Positions 23,212 to 30,357 of a stretch of DNA of 54,362 nucleotides are shown here, piece after piece; position 1 is the stretch's first letter; each line of letters starts with the position of its first letter. The notes beneath the pieces were generated by a model, which did not search any database, was not told the origin of the DNA, and saw only the letters and a list, made by a program, of their open reading frames with translations. The stretch lies in assembly GCA_014896455.1 (NCBI GenBank), contig JADBKJ010000018.1, positions 1 through 54,362 on the forward strand, written 5' to 3'. The translations under genes were made by a program, and so were the position numbers. Origin of the DNA: Thermoanaerobacter sp. GTDB lineage: Bacteria > Bacillota > Thermoanaerobacteria > Thermoanaerobacterales > Thermoanaerobacteraceae.

Positions 23212-24192
23212 TTGTATAGGAACATACTGAAATTAATTGCGGTGTTAGTAGCTTTGTTATTTGTCATGACTTCCTGTAAGCCGCCTGCCAAAAAACCTGA
23301 ACCTATAAAAAAGCCTCGAATGGAACTACCTAAAATACCCGCCAAAATAAATGCAGGAGAGAAGAAAGAGCCTATTCTTAAAGTTTATGTTGTGCAAACG
23401 GGCAAAATAGAAAAAATGCCTCTAGAAAAGTATGTTGAAGGAACGGTGGCAGGAGAAATAAAGAATGACTGGCCAATTGAGGCTTTAAAAGCACAAGCGA
23501 TTTTAGCAAGGACATATGTTCTAAATTTTGTAAGCACTAAAAAGTCTAAATATCCAGGAGCTGATATATCAACAGATTTTGAAGAGGCTCAAGCTTGGAA
23601 CCCTTCAAATATAAATTCTAAAATAAAAGAAGCAGTAAAAGATACAAGAGGTGTAGTTGCTGTCTATGACGGAAAATTTATAAATGCATGGTTTCACTCT
23701 CATGCAGCAGGACAAACGGCTTTAGCAAAAGAAGGCCTTAATTATAAAAATGCGGAACCTCCTTACATTGTAAGTGTAAAGTCAAATGATAGTCCTGATG
23801 CACCGGATAGTGTAAAGCATTGGACAGCTACTTTTACAAAAAGTGAAGTGATAAATGTGTTAAAGAAAATGGGACTTGGAATAAATGACTTTAAAACTGT
23901 CAAAATAGGAACAAAAGGAGCTTCAGGCAGGACGATAAACCTTCTTTTCGATAAGATTCCTGTAAATGCTCCCGATTTTAGAATGGAAATTGGAAGTGAA
24001 AAACTAAAATCTACCATGATAGATGAGATTTCCTATGATGGAAGTAAAATAGTGATAAAAGGGAGAGGGTTTGGGCATGGTGTTGGAATGTCTCAATGGG
24101 GAGCATATCAGATGGCTAAAGAGGGGAAAAAGGCGAAAGACATACTAAACTATTACTTTAAAAGCATAAATATAGTAAAGATTTGGGATTGA
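23212..24192 (+). CDS. SpoIID/LytB-domain lipoprotein
   Basis: The 326-residue protein has a lipoprotein-like signal (AVLVALLFVMTSC) followed by a Lys/Pro-rich linker. Its SpoIID domain shows MPLEKYVEGTVAGEIKNDWP, EALKAQAILARTYVL, WFHSHAAGQTA and GRGFGHGVGMSQWGAYQMA. SpoIID trims peptidoglycan glycan strands during forespore engulfment, and LytB relatives modify amidases. Start codon is TTG behind TAGGAGGGA. Between rqcP and yabP, so a sporulation role is likely. Whether it is the orthologue of spoIID itself is unclear. Confidence 0.85.
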   Translation: MYRNILKLIAVLVALLFVMTSCKPPAKKPEPIKKPRMELPKIPAKINAGEKKEPILKVYVVQTGKIEKMPLEKYVEGTVAGEIKNDWPIEALKAQAILARTYVLNFVSTKKSKYPGADISTDFEEAQAWNPSNINSKIKEAVKDTRGVVAVYDGKFINAWFHSHAAGQTALAKEGLNYKNAEPPYIVSVKSNDSPDAPDSVKHWTATFTKSEVINVLKKMGLGINDFKTVKIGTKGASGRTINLLFDKIPVNAPDFRMEIGSEKLKSTMIDEISYDGSKIVIKGRGFGHGVGMSQWGAYQMAKEGKKAKDILNYYFKSINIVKIWD

Positions 24193-24194
24193 AG

Positions 24195-24217
24195 TCCTCC
24201 TATTGGAGGATTTTTTT
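24195..24217 (+). terminator. Terminator after the SpoIID-domain gene
   Basis: TCCTCC-TATT-GGAGGA followed by seven T's. Confidence 0.8.
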
Positions 24218-24280
24218 GTTCTAAAAAAAGTACAAGATTCATAGATAATAATAGTCAATTAAAAAGAGAGGAGGTTTAAA

Positions 24281-24577
24281 ATGGAAGATAAAAGGAACTT
24301 TTTAAGAGCGGGAAAACCTCATAATATTACAATTGAAAATAGAGAAAAAATCAGTATTTCTGGTGTAACAAATGTTGTAAGCTTTGACGAAGAAACCGTA
24401 ATATTGGAGACGGATTTGGGAATTTTGACAATAAGAGGTCAAGGGCTTCACATTAATAAATTGAACCTTGATGATGGACAAGTGTCAATTGATGGAGAAA
24501 TAATAAATTTAAATTACAGTGACAAAAGTGGCCTTATAGGAAAATCAGGGGGATTCATAAGTAGAATGTTTAGATAA
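24281..24577 (+). CDS. yabP: YabP sporulation protein
   Basis: The 98-residue protein has the YabP/YqfC fold pattern (HNITIENREKISISGVTNVV, ETDLGILTIRGQGLHINKLN, DDGQVSIDGEIINLNY). YabP is a mother-cell protein needed for spore coat and cortex formation in Bacillus. SD AGAGGAGG. YabQ normally follows directly, but here three genes lie between. Confidence 0.9.
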   Translation: MEDKRNFLRAGKPHNITIENREKISISGVTNVVSFDEETVILETDLGILTIRGQGLHINKLNLDDGQVSIDGEIINLNYSDKSGLIGKSGGFISRMFR

Positions 24578-24604
24578 GTCGCATGTTGCGGCTTATTTTG
24601 TTTT
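24574..24604 (+). terminator. Terminator after yabP
   Basis: ATAAGTCGC (24574-24582) and GCGGCTTAT (24588-24596), one G-T pair, followed by TTTGTTTT. It cuts yabP off from yabQ. Confidence 0.7.
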
Positions 24605-24685
24605 ATATACTCGATTTTAAAAGGTTTAATTGCTATAATAAATTTAGATATTTTTGCGAAAAGGAAATAAAGAGGTGTGAAACAA

Positions 24686-25345
24686 ATGAGTGAGGAGAGA
24701 AAAAATTGGTTTAGAAACATGACTGCAAAAGAAAAAGTGGAATATATATGGGACTATTATAAAGTTCATATTATCACAGGCATATTGGTGATTTATCTAT
24801 TAGGCGCTTTTACAAGCAGTGTCTTAAATAGAAAAGAATATGTATTGAATATTGCCTTCGTGGGGGAATATATGGACTTTGATAGGTTAAATGAATTTAG
24901 CAAAGAGGTTACTAAAGAATTGATTGGCGATCCTTCAGGCAAAAAACAAGCTTCTATTGATTTTTATGGGCTTGTAAAAAATCCAAATGGCAATTTTACT
25001 CTTGACCCTGCCTCAACTCAAAAATTAATGGCCAGAATGGGAGCGCAAGATATAGATGTCATTATTTTAGATAAAAATAATTTTGATGTATTGGCAAGTC
25101 AAGGAGCTTTTTTGCGATTGGATGAGATAAAGGAGTTAAATTTATCAGGGTTAAATGTGGCAAAAGTAGAGAAACCCTCTAATAAGGTAAAACCAGGTGC
25201 TTATGGAATATACGTCGGATGGAATAATAAATATTTGAAAAATTTGGGATATGACTATAATGATAAAATTGTTACAATTATTGCGAATGGACAGCACAAA
25301 GATTTGGCTATAAAATTTGTAAAATGGCTTTTGAATATAAAATAA
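24686..25345 (+). CDS. Single-pass membrane protein with solute-binding-like outer domain
   Basis: The 219-residue protein has a cytosolic N-terminus with TAKEKVEYIWDYYKVHIITG, one membrane segment (GILVIYLLGAFTSSVL) and an extracytoplasmic domain. The outer part, with DIDVIILDKNNFDVLASQGA and a 'G.YVGWNNK' stretch, is reminiscent of extracellular solute-binding proteins in clostridial membrane-anchored proteins of this kind. The function is unknown. I chose the ATG at 24686, about 8 bases after AGAGGTG. It lies between yabP and a HAD phosphatase in the same direction. Confidence 0.65.
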   Translation: MSEERKNWFRNMTAKEKVEYIWDYYKVHIITGILVIYLLGAFTSSVLNRKEYVLNIAFVGEYMDFDRLNEFSKEVTKELIGDPSGKKQASIDFYGLVKNPNGNFTLDPASTQKLMARMGAQDIDVIILDKNNFDVLASQGAFLRLDEIKELNLSGLNVAKVEKPSNKVKPGAYGIYVGWNNKYLKNLGYDYNDKIVTIIANGQHKDLAIKFVKWLLNIK

Positions 25346-25361
25346 AGGGGGAGAAAATTAA

Positions 25362-25991
25362 TTGAAGAAAGTCTTTTTAGTAGATTTTGACGGTACTGTT
25401 ACTAAAGTAGATACTGTTGATTTGATGGTGAATAAGTTTGCAAAGGATGGTTGGCAGTATTATGAGGAATTATGGGAAAAGGGGGAAATGTCTACTGAAG
25501 AATGCGCAATTGAGACATTAAAGCTTATGGAAATGAACGAGAAAAAACTTTTGGATTTGCTTTACACTATTGAGATAGATGATTATTTCTTGGAGTTTTT
25601 AAATTTTTGCAAAGTAAAGAATTATGAAGTTGTAATAGTGAGTGATGGATATGACTTTAATATAAAGGCCATTATGGACAAGTATGGGTTTAATGTAGAG
25701 TTTTATAGCAATAAGCTTTGGTTTGACAAGGGAGAAATAAAAGTGGATTTTCCATATAAGAGCAAGGATTGTAACAAATGTGGTATGTGTAAGCTGGAAG
25801 TATTGAATAGATACAAAAATAAGGGGTATTATGCAGTATATATAGGAGATGGATATTCAGATATTTGTGTTGTGAAATATGCTGATGAGGTTTTTGCAAA
25901 GGGGGTTTTAGAAAAATATTGCAAAGAAAATGATATTCCATGTATTTCTTTTAAAAATTTTGGCGATATAATAGAAAAGTTAAAGCGATAA
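25362..25991 (+). CDS. HAD-family phosphatase, MtnX-like
   Basis: The 209-residue HAD hydrolase has motif I VDFDGTVTKVDTVD (nucleophile Asp and general-acid Asp), motif II VIVSDGYDFNI and motif IV YIGDGYSDICVV. The helical cap and the CNKCGMCK insertion fit the MtnX (2-hydroxy-3-keto-5-methylthiopentenyl-1-phosphate phosphatase)-like subgroup of the methionine salvage pathway. No other salvage genes are nearby, so the substrate is uncertain. TTG start behind AAGGGGGAG. The stop codon lies within a hairpin shared with the convergent pyrophosphatase gene. Confidence 0.8.
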   Translation: MKKVFLVDFDGTVTKVDTVDLMVNKFAKDGWQYYEELWEKGEMSTEECAIETLKLMEMNEKKLLDLLYTIEIDDYFLEFLNFCKVKNYEVVIVSDGYDFNIKAIMDKYGFNVEFYSNKLWFDKGEIKVDFPYKSKDCNKCGMCKLEVLNRYKNKGYYAVYIGDGYSDICVVKYADEVFAKGVLEKYCKENDIPCISFKNFGDIIEKLKR

Positions 25992-26014
25992 ACTTATTGG
26001 GAGTTTATCGCTTT
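25982..26014. terminator. Bidirectional terminator covering two stop codons
   Basis: AAAGCGATAAACT (25982-25994) pairs perfectly with AGTTTATCGCTTT (26002-26014). The stop of the HAD gene (25989-25991) and that of ppaC (25994-25996) both lie in or at this hairpin, so two convergent genes share one compact terminator. Confidence 0.8.
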
Positions 26015-27613
26015 AATAATAGGTGGCAATACTTGTTTTTTTCTTGATATGACATATGGAAGGTAAAAACTGTTATTTTTTATTTGTACGTTGAAGGCTC
26101 TTTCCAACAATTCTTTATTATTTCCTACAAAAAGTATTTCAGATCCTTCGTTTATTATGTCTGTAAGCATAAGTAGTAAAATATCATAACCTTTAACTTT
26201 TTTTACTTTTTCCATAAAATTTATTAGGTCTTGTTTTAATTTTCCTGCATCTGTGAGAGTATTTACCTGGCCTATGCCAATTTTATAATTATTTATTGTA
26301 AATTCTTTAAAATCTGTATAAAATATTTCTTCAACAGTTTTCCCTTCTAAAGAGGTACCTGCTTTGAACATTTCAGTTCCAAACTCATTTATGTCTATGT
26401 TAGCAATTTCTGCAAGTTTCTTGGCTGCTCTTACGTCTTCTGGTGTGCAAGTGGGGGATTTAAATACAAAAGTATCTGATAAAATAGCAGCGCACATTAT
26501 TCCCGCTATTTTCGGTTCTGGGATTAGCCCTTTTTCCTCAAAAATTCGATTTATAATTGTAGCGGTAGAGCCTACTGGATGGTTTCTAAATAGTATTGGC
26601 TGCTCTGTTTCTATCGTCCCAATCCTGTGATGGTCAATTATTTCTAATATTCTTGCTTGTTCTATTCCTTCAACTGCTTGAGAGAATTCATTATGGTCTA
26701 CCATTATTACATTTTTTCTTTCATAGTCTAAAATATGTCGCCTTGCAAGTAGTCCTACAACTTTTCCTTCTTCATCAACAACTGGAAAGTTGCGGTATCT
26801 ATATTTTAACATTACTTCTTTTACATCATCAATATAATCGTTGACTCTAAATGTCACTAGATCTTCCTTTTTTATTACATATGATAATGGTATACTTTGG
26901 TTTAATAATTTAACAGTGTCAAAAGTATCTGGTACAACTTTTATAATTGTTACTTTGTATTGTTTAGCTAGTTCAAAAATTTTTTCTGAAATTTCGTTAT
27001 TGCCAGTAATTATGAGAGCTTTTATTCCTTGTTGAATTGCAGCTTGCTGTATATCATCTCTGTCTCCAACGATTAAGATATCTCCTTTTTTTATTCTTTT
27101 TAACACATTTTCTTTGGACATTGCAGCTACTAAAATGTCACCTTCAAGATAATCTACATATCTTAAAATTTCTTCTCCTTTCAAAGTAGCTAATATATTG
27201 TCAATAGGAATTTTATATTTAGATAATTCATGAGAAGAGGAAAGATATGTTTTTGCCAAATCTCCTACTGTTGCAATTCCTATTAATTTGTTCTCCTCAT
27301 CTACTACTGCTATTGTTCTAATATTTTTTTCCATCATAGCGTTCCATGCTTCAAACATGGAGGCGTTTTCTTTAAAAACAAGAGATTTATCAAATTTAAT
27401 GTCGTGCACTTGGGTATATACATTTTCAATAAAAGTAGGCTTTTCGACTCCAAAATAGTCTAATACAAATTTTGTCTCTCGGCTTATAGGACCTAATCTA
27501 ACAGGTATAGCATTTATACCTTCAGATATGCGCTTTAGATAGGCATAAGCAATAGCTGAGCAAATAGAATCGGTATCTGGATTTTTATGTCCAGAAACAT
27601 ATACTGTTGTCAT
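25994..27613 (-). CDS. ppaC: Manganese-dependent inorganic pyrophosphatase with CBS and DRTGG domains
   Basis: The 539-residue family II PPase splits pyrophosphate and drives biosynthetic reactions. It has N-terminal DHH motifs (VSGHKNPDTDSICSAIAY), a first CBS domain (~70-125), a DRTGG domain (~185-250), a second CBS domain (~255-305), the EIIDHHRIGTIE metal/catalytic motif and a DHHA2 C-terminus ending SRKKQVLPPI. In characterised CBS-PPases the insert binds AMP/ADP (inhibiting) and ATP or diadenosine polyphosphates (activating). The size equals that of other regulated forms. Monocistronic, with an intact start near 27613. Confidence 0.93.
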   Translation of the reverse strand: MTTVYVSGHKNPDTDSICSAIAYAYLKRISEGINAIPVRLGPISRETKFVLDYFGVEKPTFIENVYTQVHDIKFDKSLVFKENASMFEAWNAMMEKNIRTIAVVDEENKLIGIATVGDLAKTYLSSSHELSKYKIPIDNILATLKGEEILRYVDYLEGDILVAAMSKENVLKRIKKGDILIVGDRDDIQQAAIQQGIKALIITGNNEISEKIFELAKQYKVTIIKVVPDTFDTVKLLNQSIPLSYVIKKEDLVTFRVNDYIDDVKEVMLKYRYRNFPVVDEEGKVVGLLARRHILDYERKNVIMVDHNEFSQAVEGIEQARILEIIDHHRIGTIETEQPILFRNHPVGSTATIINRIFEEKGLIPEPKIAGIMCAAILSDTFVFKSPTCTPEDVRAAKKLAEIANIDINEFGTEMFKAGTSLEGKTVEEIFYTDFKEFTINNYKIGIGQVNTLTDAGKLKQDLINFMEKVKKVKGYDILLLMLTDIINEGSEILFVGNNKELLERAFNVQIKNNSFYLPYVISRKKQVLPPIIKAINSQ

Positions 27614-27690
27614 GATGCATCGCCCCTATTTTAATTTCATTCTTGTTGAAGTGGATAAATATAATATAACAAGAAAAGGAGGGTATGTAA

Positions 27691-28167
27691 ATGGTAATAA
27701 CCATACAAAGTCAAATTTATGCATTTTTAGTTACAGTGTATGGCGGTTTTGTGCTGGGATTTATATACGATATTTTTAAAGTGACAAGGCAAGTTTTTAA
27801 GCTTAAAAAAACTTTTTCTAATATTGCCGATATTATATTTTGGCTTTTTGGGACAATTACTATGCTTTATTTTATGTATATAAGCAATTACGTTGAAATT
27901 AGGCTTTATAGTTTTTTAGGATTTGCAATTGGAGTTATTCTTTATTATGTGCTACTAAGTTATTTCATCACCCAAGCTTTAATTGTAATTTATGAATTTA
28001 TACTAAAGTTTTTAAAAAAGATGGCAGAAATTATTATATACCCTGTTAAAATAGTAGTCAATTTTTTTATTCTTCCTTATAGGTTTACAAGAAAAATTTT
28101 AACTTTGCCTGGTGCTTTTCTAAAAAATAATTTAACCTATTTTGAGATTTTTAAGAGGAAAAAATAG
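27691..28167 (+). CDS. yabQ: YabQ spore cortex protein
   Basis: The 158-residue membrane protein has about four hydrophobic segments (YAFLVTVYGGFVLGFIYDIF, IFWLFGTITMLYFMYI and so on) and a basic C-terminus, as in YabQ, which is required for spore cortex formation. Its AAAGGAGGG site is strong. It precedes divIC, as in other sporulating Firmicutes, although a terminator and three unrelated genes separate it from yabP. Confidence 0.85.
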   Translation: MVITIQSQIYAFLVTVYGGFVLGFIYDIFKVTRQVFKLKKTFSNIADIIFWLFGTITMLYFMYISNYVEIRLYSFLGFAIGVILYYVLLSYFITQALIVIYEFILKFLKKMAEIIIYPVKIVVNFFILPYRFTRKILTLPGAFLKNNLTYFEIFKRKK

Positions 28168-28235
28168 AGGATTTTTTAAAGAGACGTCGAATAAAAATAA
28201 TAGATTAATCCGCATTGTGAAAGTAGGTGTTTTGA

Positions 28236-28523
28236 GTGAAAAAACTAAAGAAGATATTGTTTTTTGCCTTTATTGTATATATTGGATTTACTTTTTTTCA
28301 GCAGCAAGTTGCATTAGAGAAACTTAATAATAGGTATAGGGATTTGAAAAATAAAGAAGCTGCAGTAATGAAAGAAAATAAGTATTTAAATGAATTACTT
28401 CACCAGATAAATAGTGAAAGTTTTATTGAAAATGAGGCAAGGCAAAAATTAGGGTTGGTTAAAAAAGGAGAAATAATTTATGTAGATATTTCAAAAACTA
28501 AGACTCAAGAGACAAAAAAGTGA
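28236..28523 (+). CDS. divIC: DivIC/FtsB-type septum formation protein
   Basis: The 95-residue bitopic protein has a short cytosolic head, one membrane span (ILFFAFIVYIGFTFF) and an extracellular coiled coil (LEKLNNRYRDLKNKEAAVMK) ending with NEARQKLGLVKKGEIIY, the conserved tail. In Bacillus, DivIC partners FtsL and DivIB in the divisome. GTG start behind a weak AGTAGGTG site. It sits between yabQ and the S1-domain gene yabR, its usual place. Confidence 0.9.
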   Translation: MKKLKKILFFAFIVYIGFTFFQQQVALEKLNNRYRDLKNKEAAVMKENKYLNELLHQINSESFIENEARQKLGLVKKGEIIYVDISKTKTQETKK

Positions 28524-28609
28524 TTTCGAAAATTTATCTTGAAATATTTTGTATTTTAATATATAATGAACTCATTAATAAAATTTTGAGAGGGAGGATC
28601 TTTATTTAT

Positions 28610-29038
28610 ATGCCATTTGAGGTTGGAGATGTTGTTGAGGGCACTGTGTTAAACATCACAGACTTTGGAGCTTTTATTCAGCTACCAGAGGGAAAAACTG
28701 GGTTGGTGCATATTTCGGAAGTTGCTAATACCTATGTAAAAGACATTAGGGAGCATTTGAAGGAGCATGATAAAGTAAAAGTAAAAATATTGTCCATGGA
28801 TGCTAATGGAAGAATAAGTTTGTCAATCAAAAAGGCTTTGCCTAAAAAAAATAATAATAAAGAAGGAGATCCAAAGGATTTTGTATGGCAGAGCAGTAGG
28901 AATTATAATACTAATAGCTCTTTTGAAGAGAGATTGCTTAAGTTTTTAAAGGATTCAGACGAAAAACAGCAACAGCTGCGAAAGAATTTTGATTCCAAGA
29001 GAAGAAACACAGGCTACAGAAGAAGCAATGGATATTAA
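28610..29038 (+). CDS. yabR: YabR-type S1 RNA-binding protein
   Basis: The 142-residue protein starts with an S1 domain (MPFEVGDVVEGTVLNITDFG, GAFIQLPEGKTGLVHISEV, RISLSIKKAL), followed by a basic, low-complexity tail ending RRNTGYRRSNGY. Related proteins (YabR, YugI) bind ribosomes or RNA. I chose the ATG at 28610, 12 bp after GAGGGAGGATC, rather than an upstream start at 28520. A terminator follows. Confidence 0.9.
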   Translation: MPFEVGDVVEGTVLNITDFGAFIQLPEGKTGLVHISEVANTYVKDIREHLKEHDKVKVKILSMDANGRISLSIKKALPKKNNNKEGDPKDFVWQSSRNYNTNSSFEERLLKFLKDSDEKQQQLRKNFDSKRRNTGYRRSNGY

Positions 29039-29063
29039 CTTCGGGTTATGCCCGAAGATTTTT
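29039..29063 (+). terminator. Terminator after yabR
   Basis: CTTCGGG-TTATG-CCCGAAG followed by ATTTTT. Confidence 0.8.
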
Positions 29064-29100
29064 CATAAAGGTTTTTTATCCGTGGTAGTTGGGGGTTATT

Positions 29101-30006
29101 ATGAGAATTTGTGCGATTGATATAGGGACAAATTCAATACGCCAACTTATATGTGACATAGATAATGAAAATGTAAACAAGATACAAAAAGACGTTGAAA
29201 TAACTCGATTAGGGGAAGGAATTTCTAAAACGGGGAAGTTAAATAATAATGCGATACAAAGAAGTATTGAAGTGATTGAACACTTTGTGGAATTGGCCCA
29301 AGAAAAAGGTGCAGAAGTTATATATGCTTTTGCAACATCTGCGATGAGGGATGCTAAAAATAAAGATGCTTTTTTTGAGCAAATTGGAAAACTTGGGCTA
29401 GAGGTAGAAATTATAGATGGAGAAACAGAGAGCTTGTTTGGATACATCGGAGCGGTGATGGGAGTTAATAAGGAAGATGCTCTGGTGTTAGATATAGGAG
29501 GAGGAAGTACTGAATTAGCGTACAAAGGTAGAGAATTTGTAAAAGAAAGTTTTGATATAGGGGCTGTGAGGCTTACTGAAAAATTTATTAAAAATGATCC
29601 TCCTACAACTGAGGAATATGATGAAATTAGGTTACACATAATAGATGCAGTGGTAAATTCCATTGATAAGTACAAAGAGGTTGAAAATGTTATCGGCATA
29701 GGAGGAACGATAACAACTCTTGCGGCAGTTTCTCAGCAATTAGAAATTTATTCTCAAGAAAAAGTCCATGGCTATCAGTTAAAAAAGGAAGAAATTAAAA
29801 GGATTTTAGATAAATTTATGTCTGTTACATTGGAAGAACGAAAAAAAATTTTTGGATTGCAGCCCCAAAGGGCTGATATAATAATTGCGGGAACTGCTAT
29901 ATTACTGACTATATTAGAAATGTTGAGTTTCAAAGAAATAACGGTTAGTGAGTGGGATAATTTGGAAGGAGCAGTCCTCTACAAATTTGGGGAATTTAAG
30001 CTATAG
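29101..30006 (+). CDS. ppx: Ppx/GppA-family exopolyphosphatase
   Basis: The 301-residue protein has the ASKHA phosphate motifs of Ppx/GppA: MRICAIDIGTNSIRQLICDI, EVIYAFATSAMRDAKNKD, VLDIGGGSTELAY and VIGIGGTITTLAA. These enzymes hydrolyse polyphosphate or the gamma/5' phosphate of pppGpp. It is a short form without the C-terminal HD-like domain, and the ATG at 29101 has GGGGGT nearby. The cell role could be polyphosphate or alarmone turnover. Confidence 0.9.
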   Translation: MRICAIDIGTNSIRQLICDIDNENVNKIQKDVEITRLGEGISKTGKLNNNAIQRSIEVIEHFVELAQEKGAEVIYAFATSAMRDAKNKDAFFEQIGKLGLEVEIIDGETESLFGYIGAVMGVNKEDALVLDIGGGSTELAYKGREFVKESFDIGAVRLTEKFIKNDPPTTEEYDEIRLHIIDAVVNSIDKYKEVENVIGIGGTITTLAAVSQQLEIYSQEKVHGYQLKKEEIKRILDKFMSVTLEERKKIFGLQPQRADIIIAGTAILLTILEMLSFKEITVSEWDNLEGAVLYKFGEFKL

Positions 30007-30050
30007 AAATGGAATCTTCATTTGAAGTTGCAAAAGTGGATAAAAAACTA

Positions 30051-30079
30051 TTGACTTAAAGATATAGATATAATATAAT
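30051..30079 (+). promoter_or_regulatory. Promoter of the tRNA cluster
   Basis: TTGACT (30051-30056), 17-bp spacer, TATAAT (30074-30079), 23 bp before tRNA-Leu. Confidence 0.8.
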
Positions 30080-30102
30080 AAATACTGTCTCAAGAAGATG
30101 AA

Positions 30103-30192
30103 GCCGGAGTGGCGGAACTGGCAGACGCACAGGACTTAAAATCCTGCGGGCCCTAAAAGCCCGTACCGGTTCGAGTCCGGTCTCCGGCACCA
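30103..30192 (+). tRNA. tRNA-Leu (anticodon TAA)
   Basis: A 90-nt class II tRNA: acceptor GCCGGAG/CTCCGGC, long variable arm (GCGGGCC...), anticodon loop CTTAAAA, T-arm GGTTCGAGTCC and encoded CCA (30190-30192). Confidence 0.95.
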
Positions 30193-30196
30193 ATGG

Positions 30197-30273
<77 letters not shown>

Positions 30274-30280
30274 AAAATAT

Positions 30281-30357
30281 GGCGGCGTAGCTCAGTTGGC
30301 CAGAGCATGCGGTTCATACCCGCAGTGTCGGTGGTTCAAATCCACTCGCCGCTACCA
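30281..30357 (+). tRNA. Elongator tRNA-Met (anticodon CAT)
   Basis: 77 nt, acceptor GGCGGCG/CGCCGCT, anticodon loop TTCATAC, T-arm GGTTCAAATCC, encoded CCA. It resembles elongator tRNA-Met rather than tRNA-Ile(CAU). The integrated element begins in its 3' half. Confidence 0.9.

Noticed and set aside
29076-29699. Minus-strand frame of 207 residues
   Set aside because: It is fully antisense to ppx, with the Ser/Leu/Ile-rich composition expected of a shadow frame.
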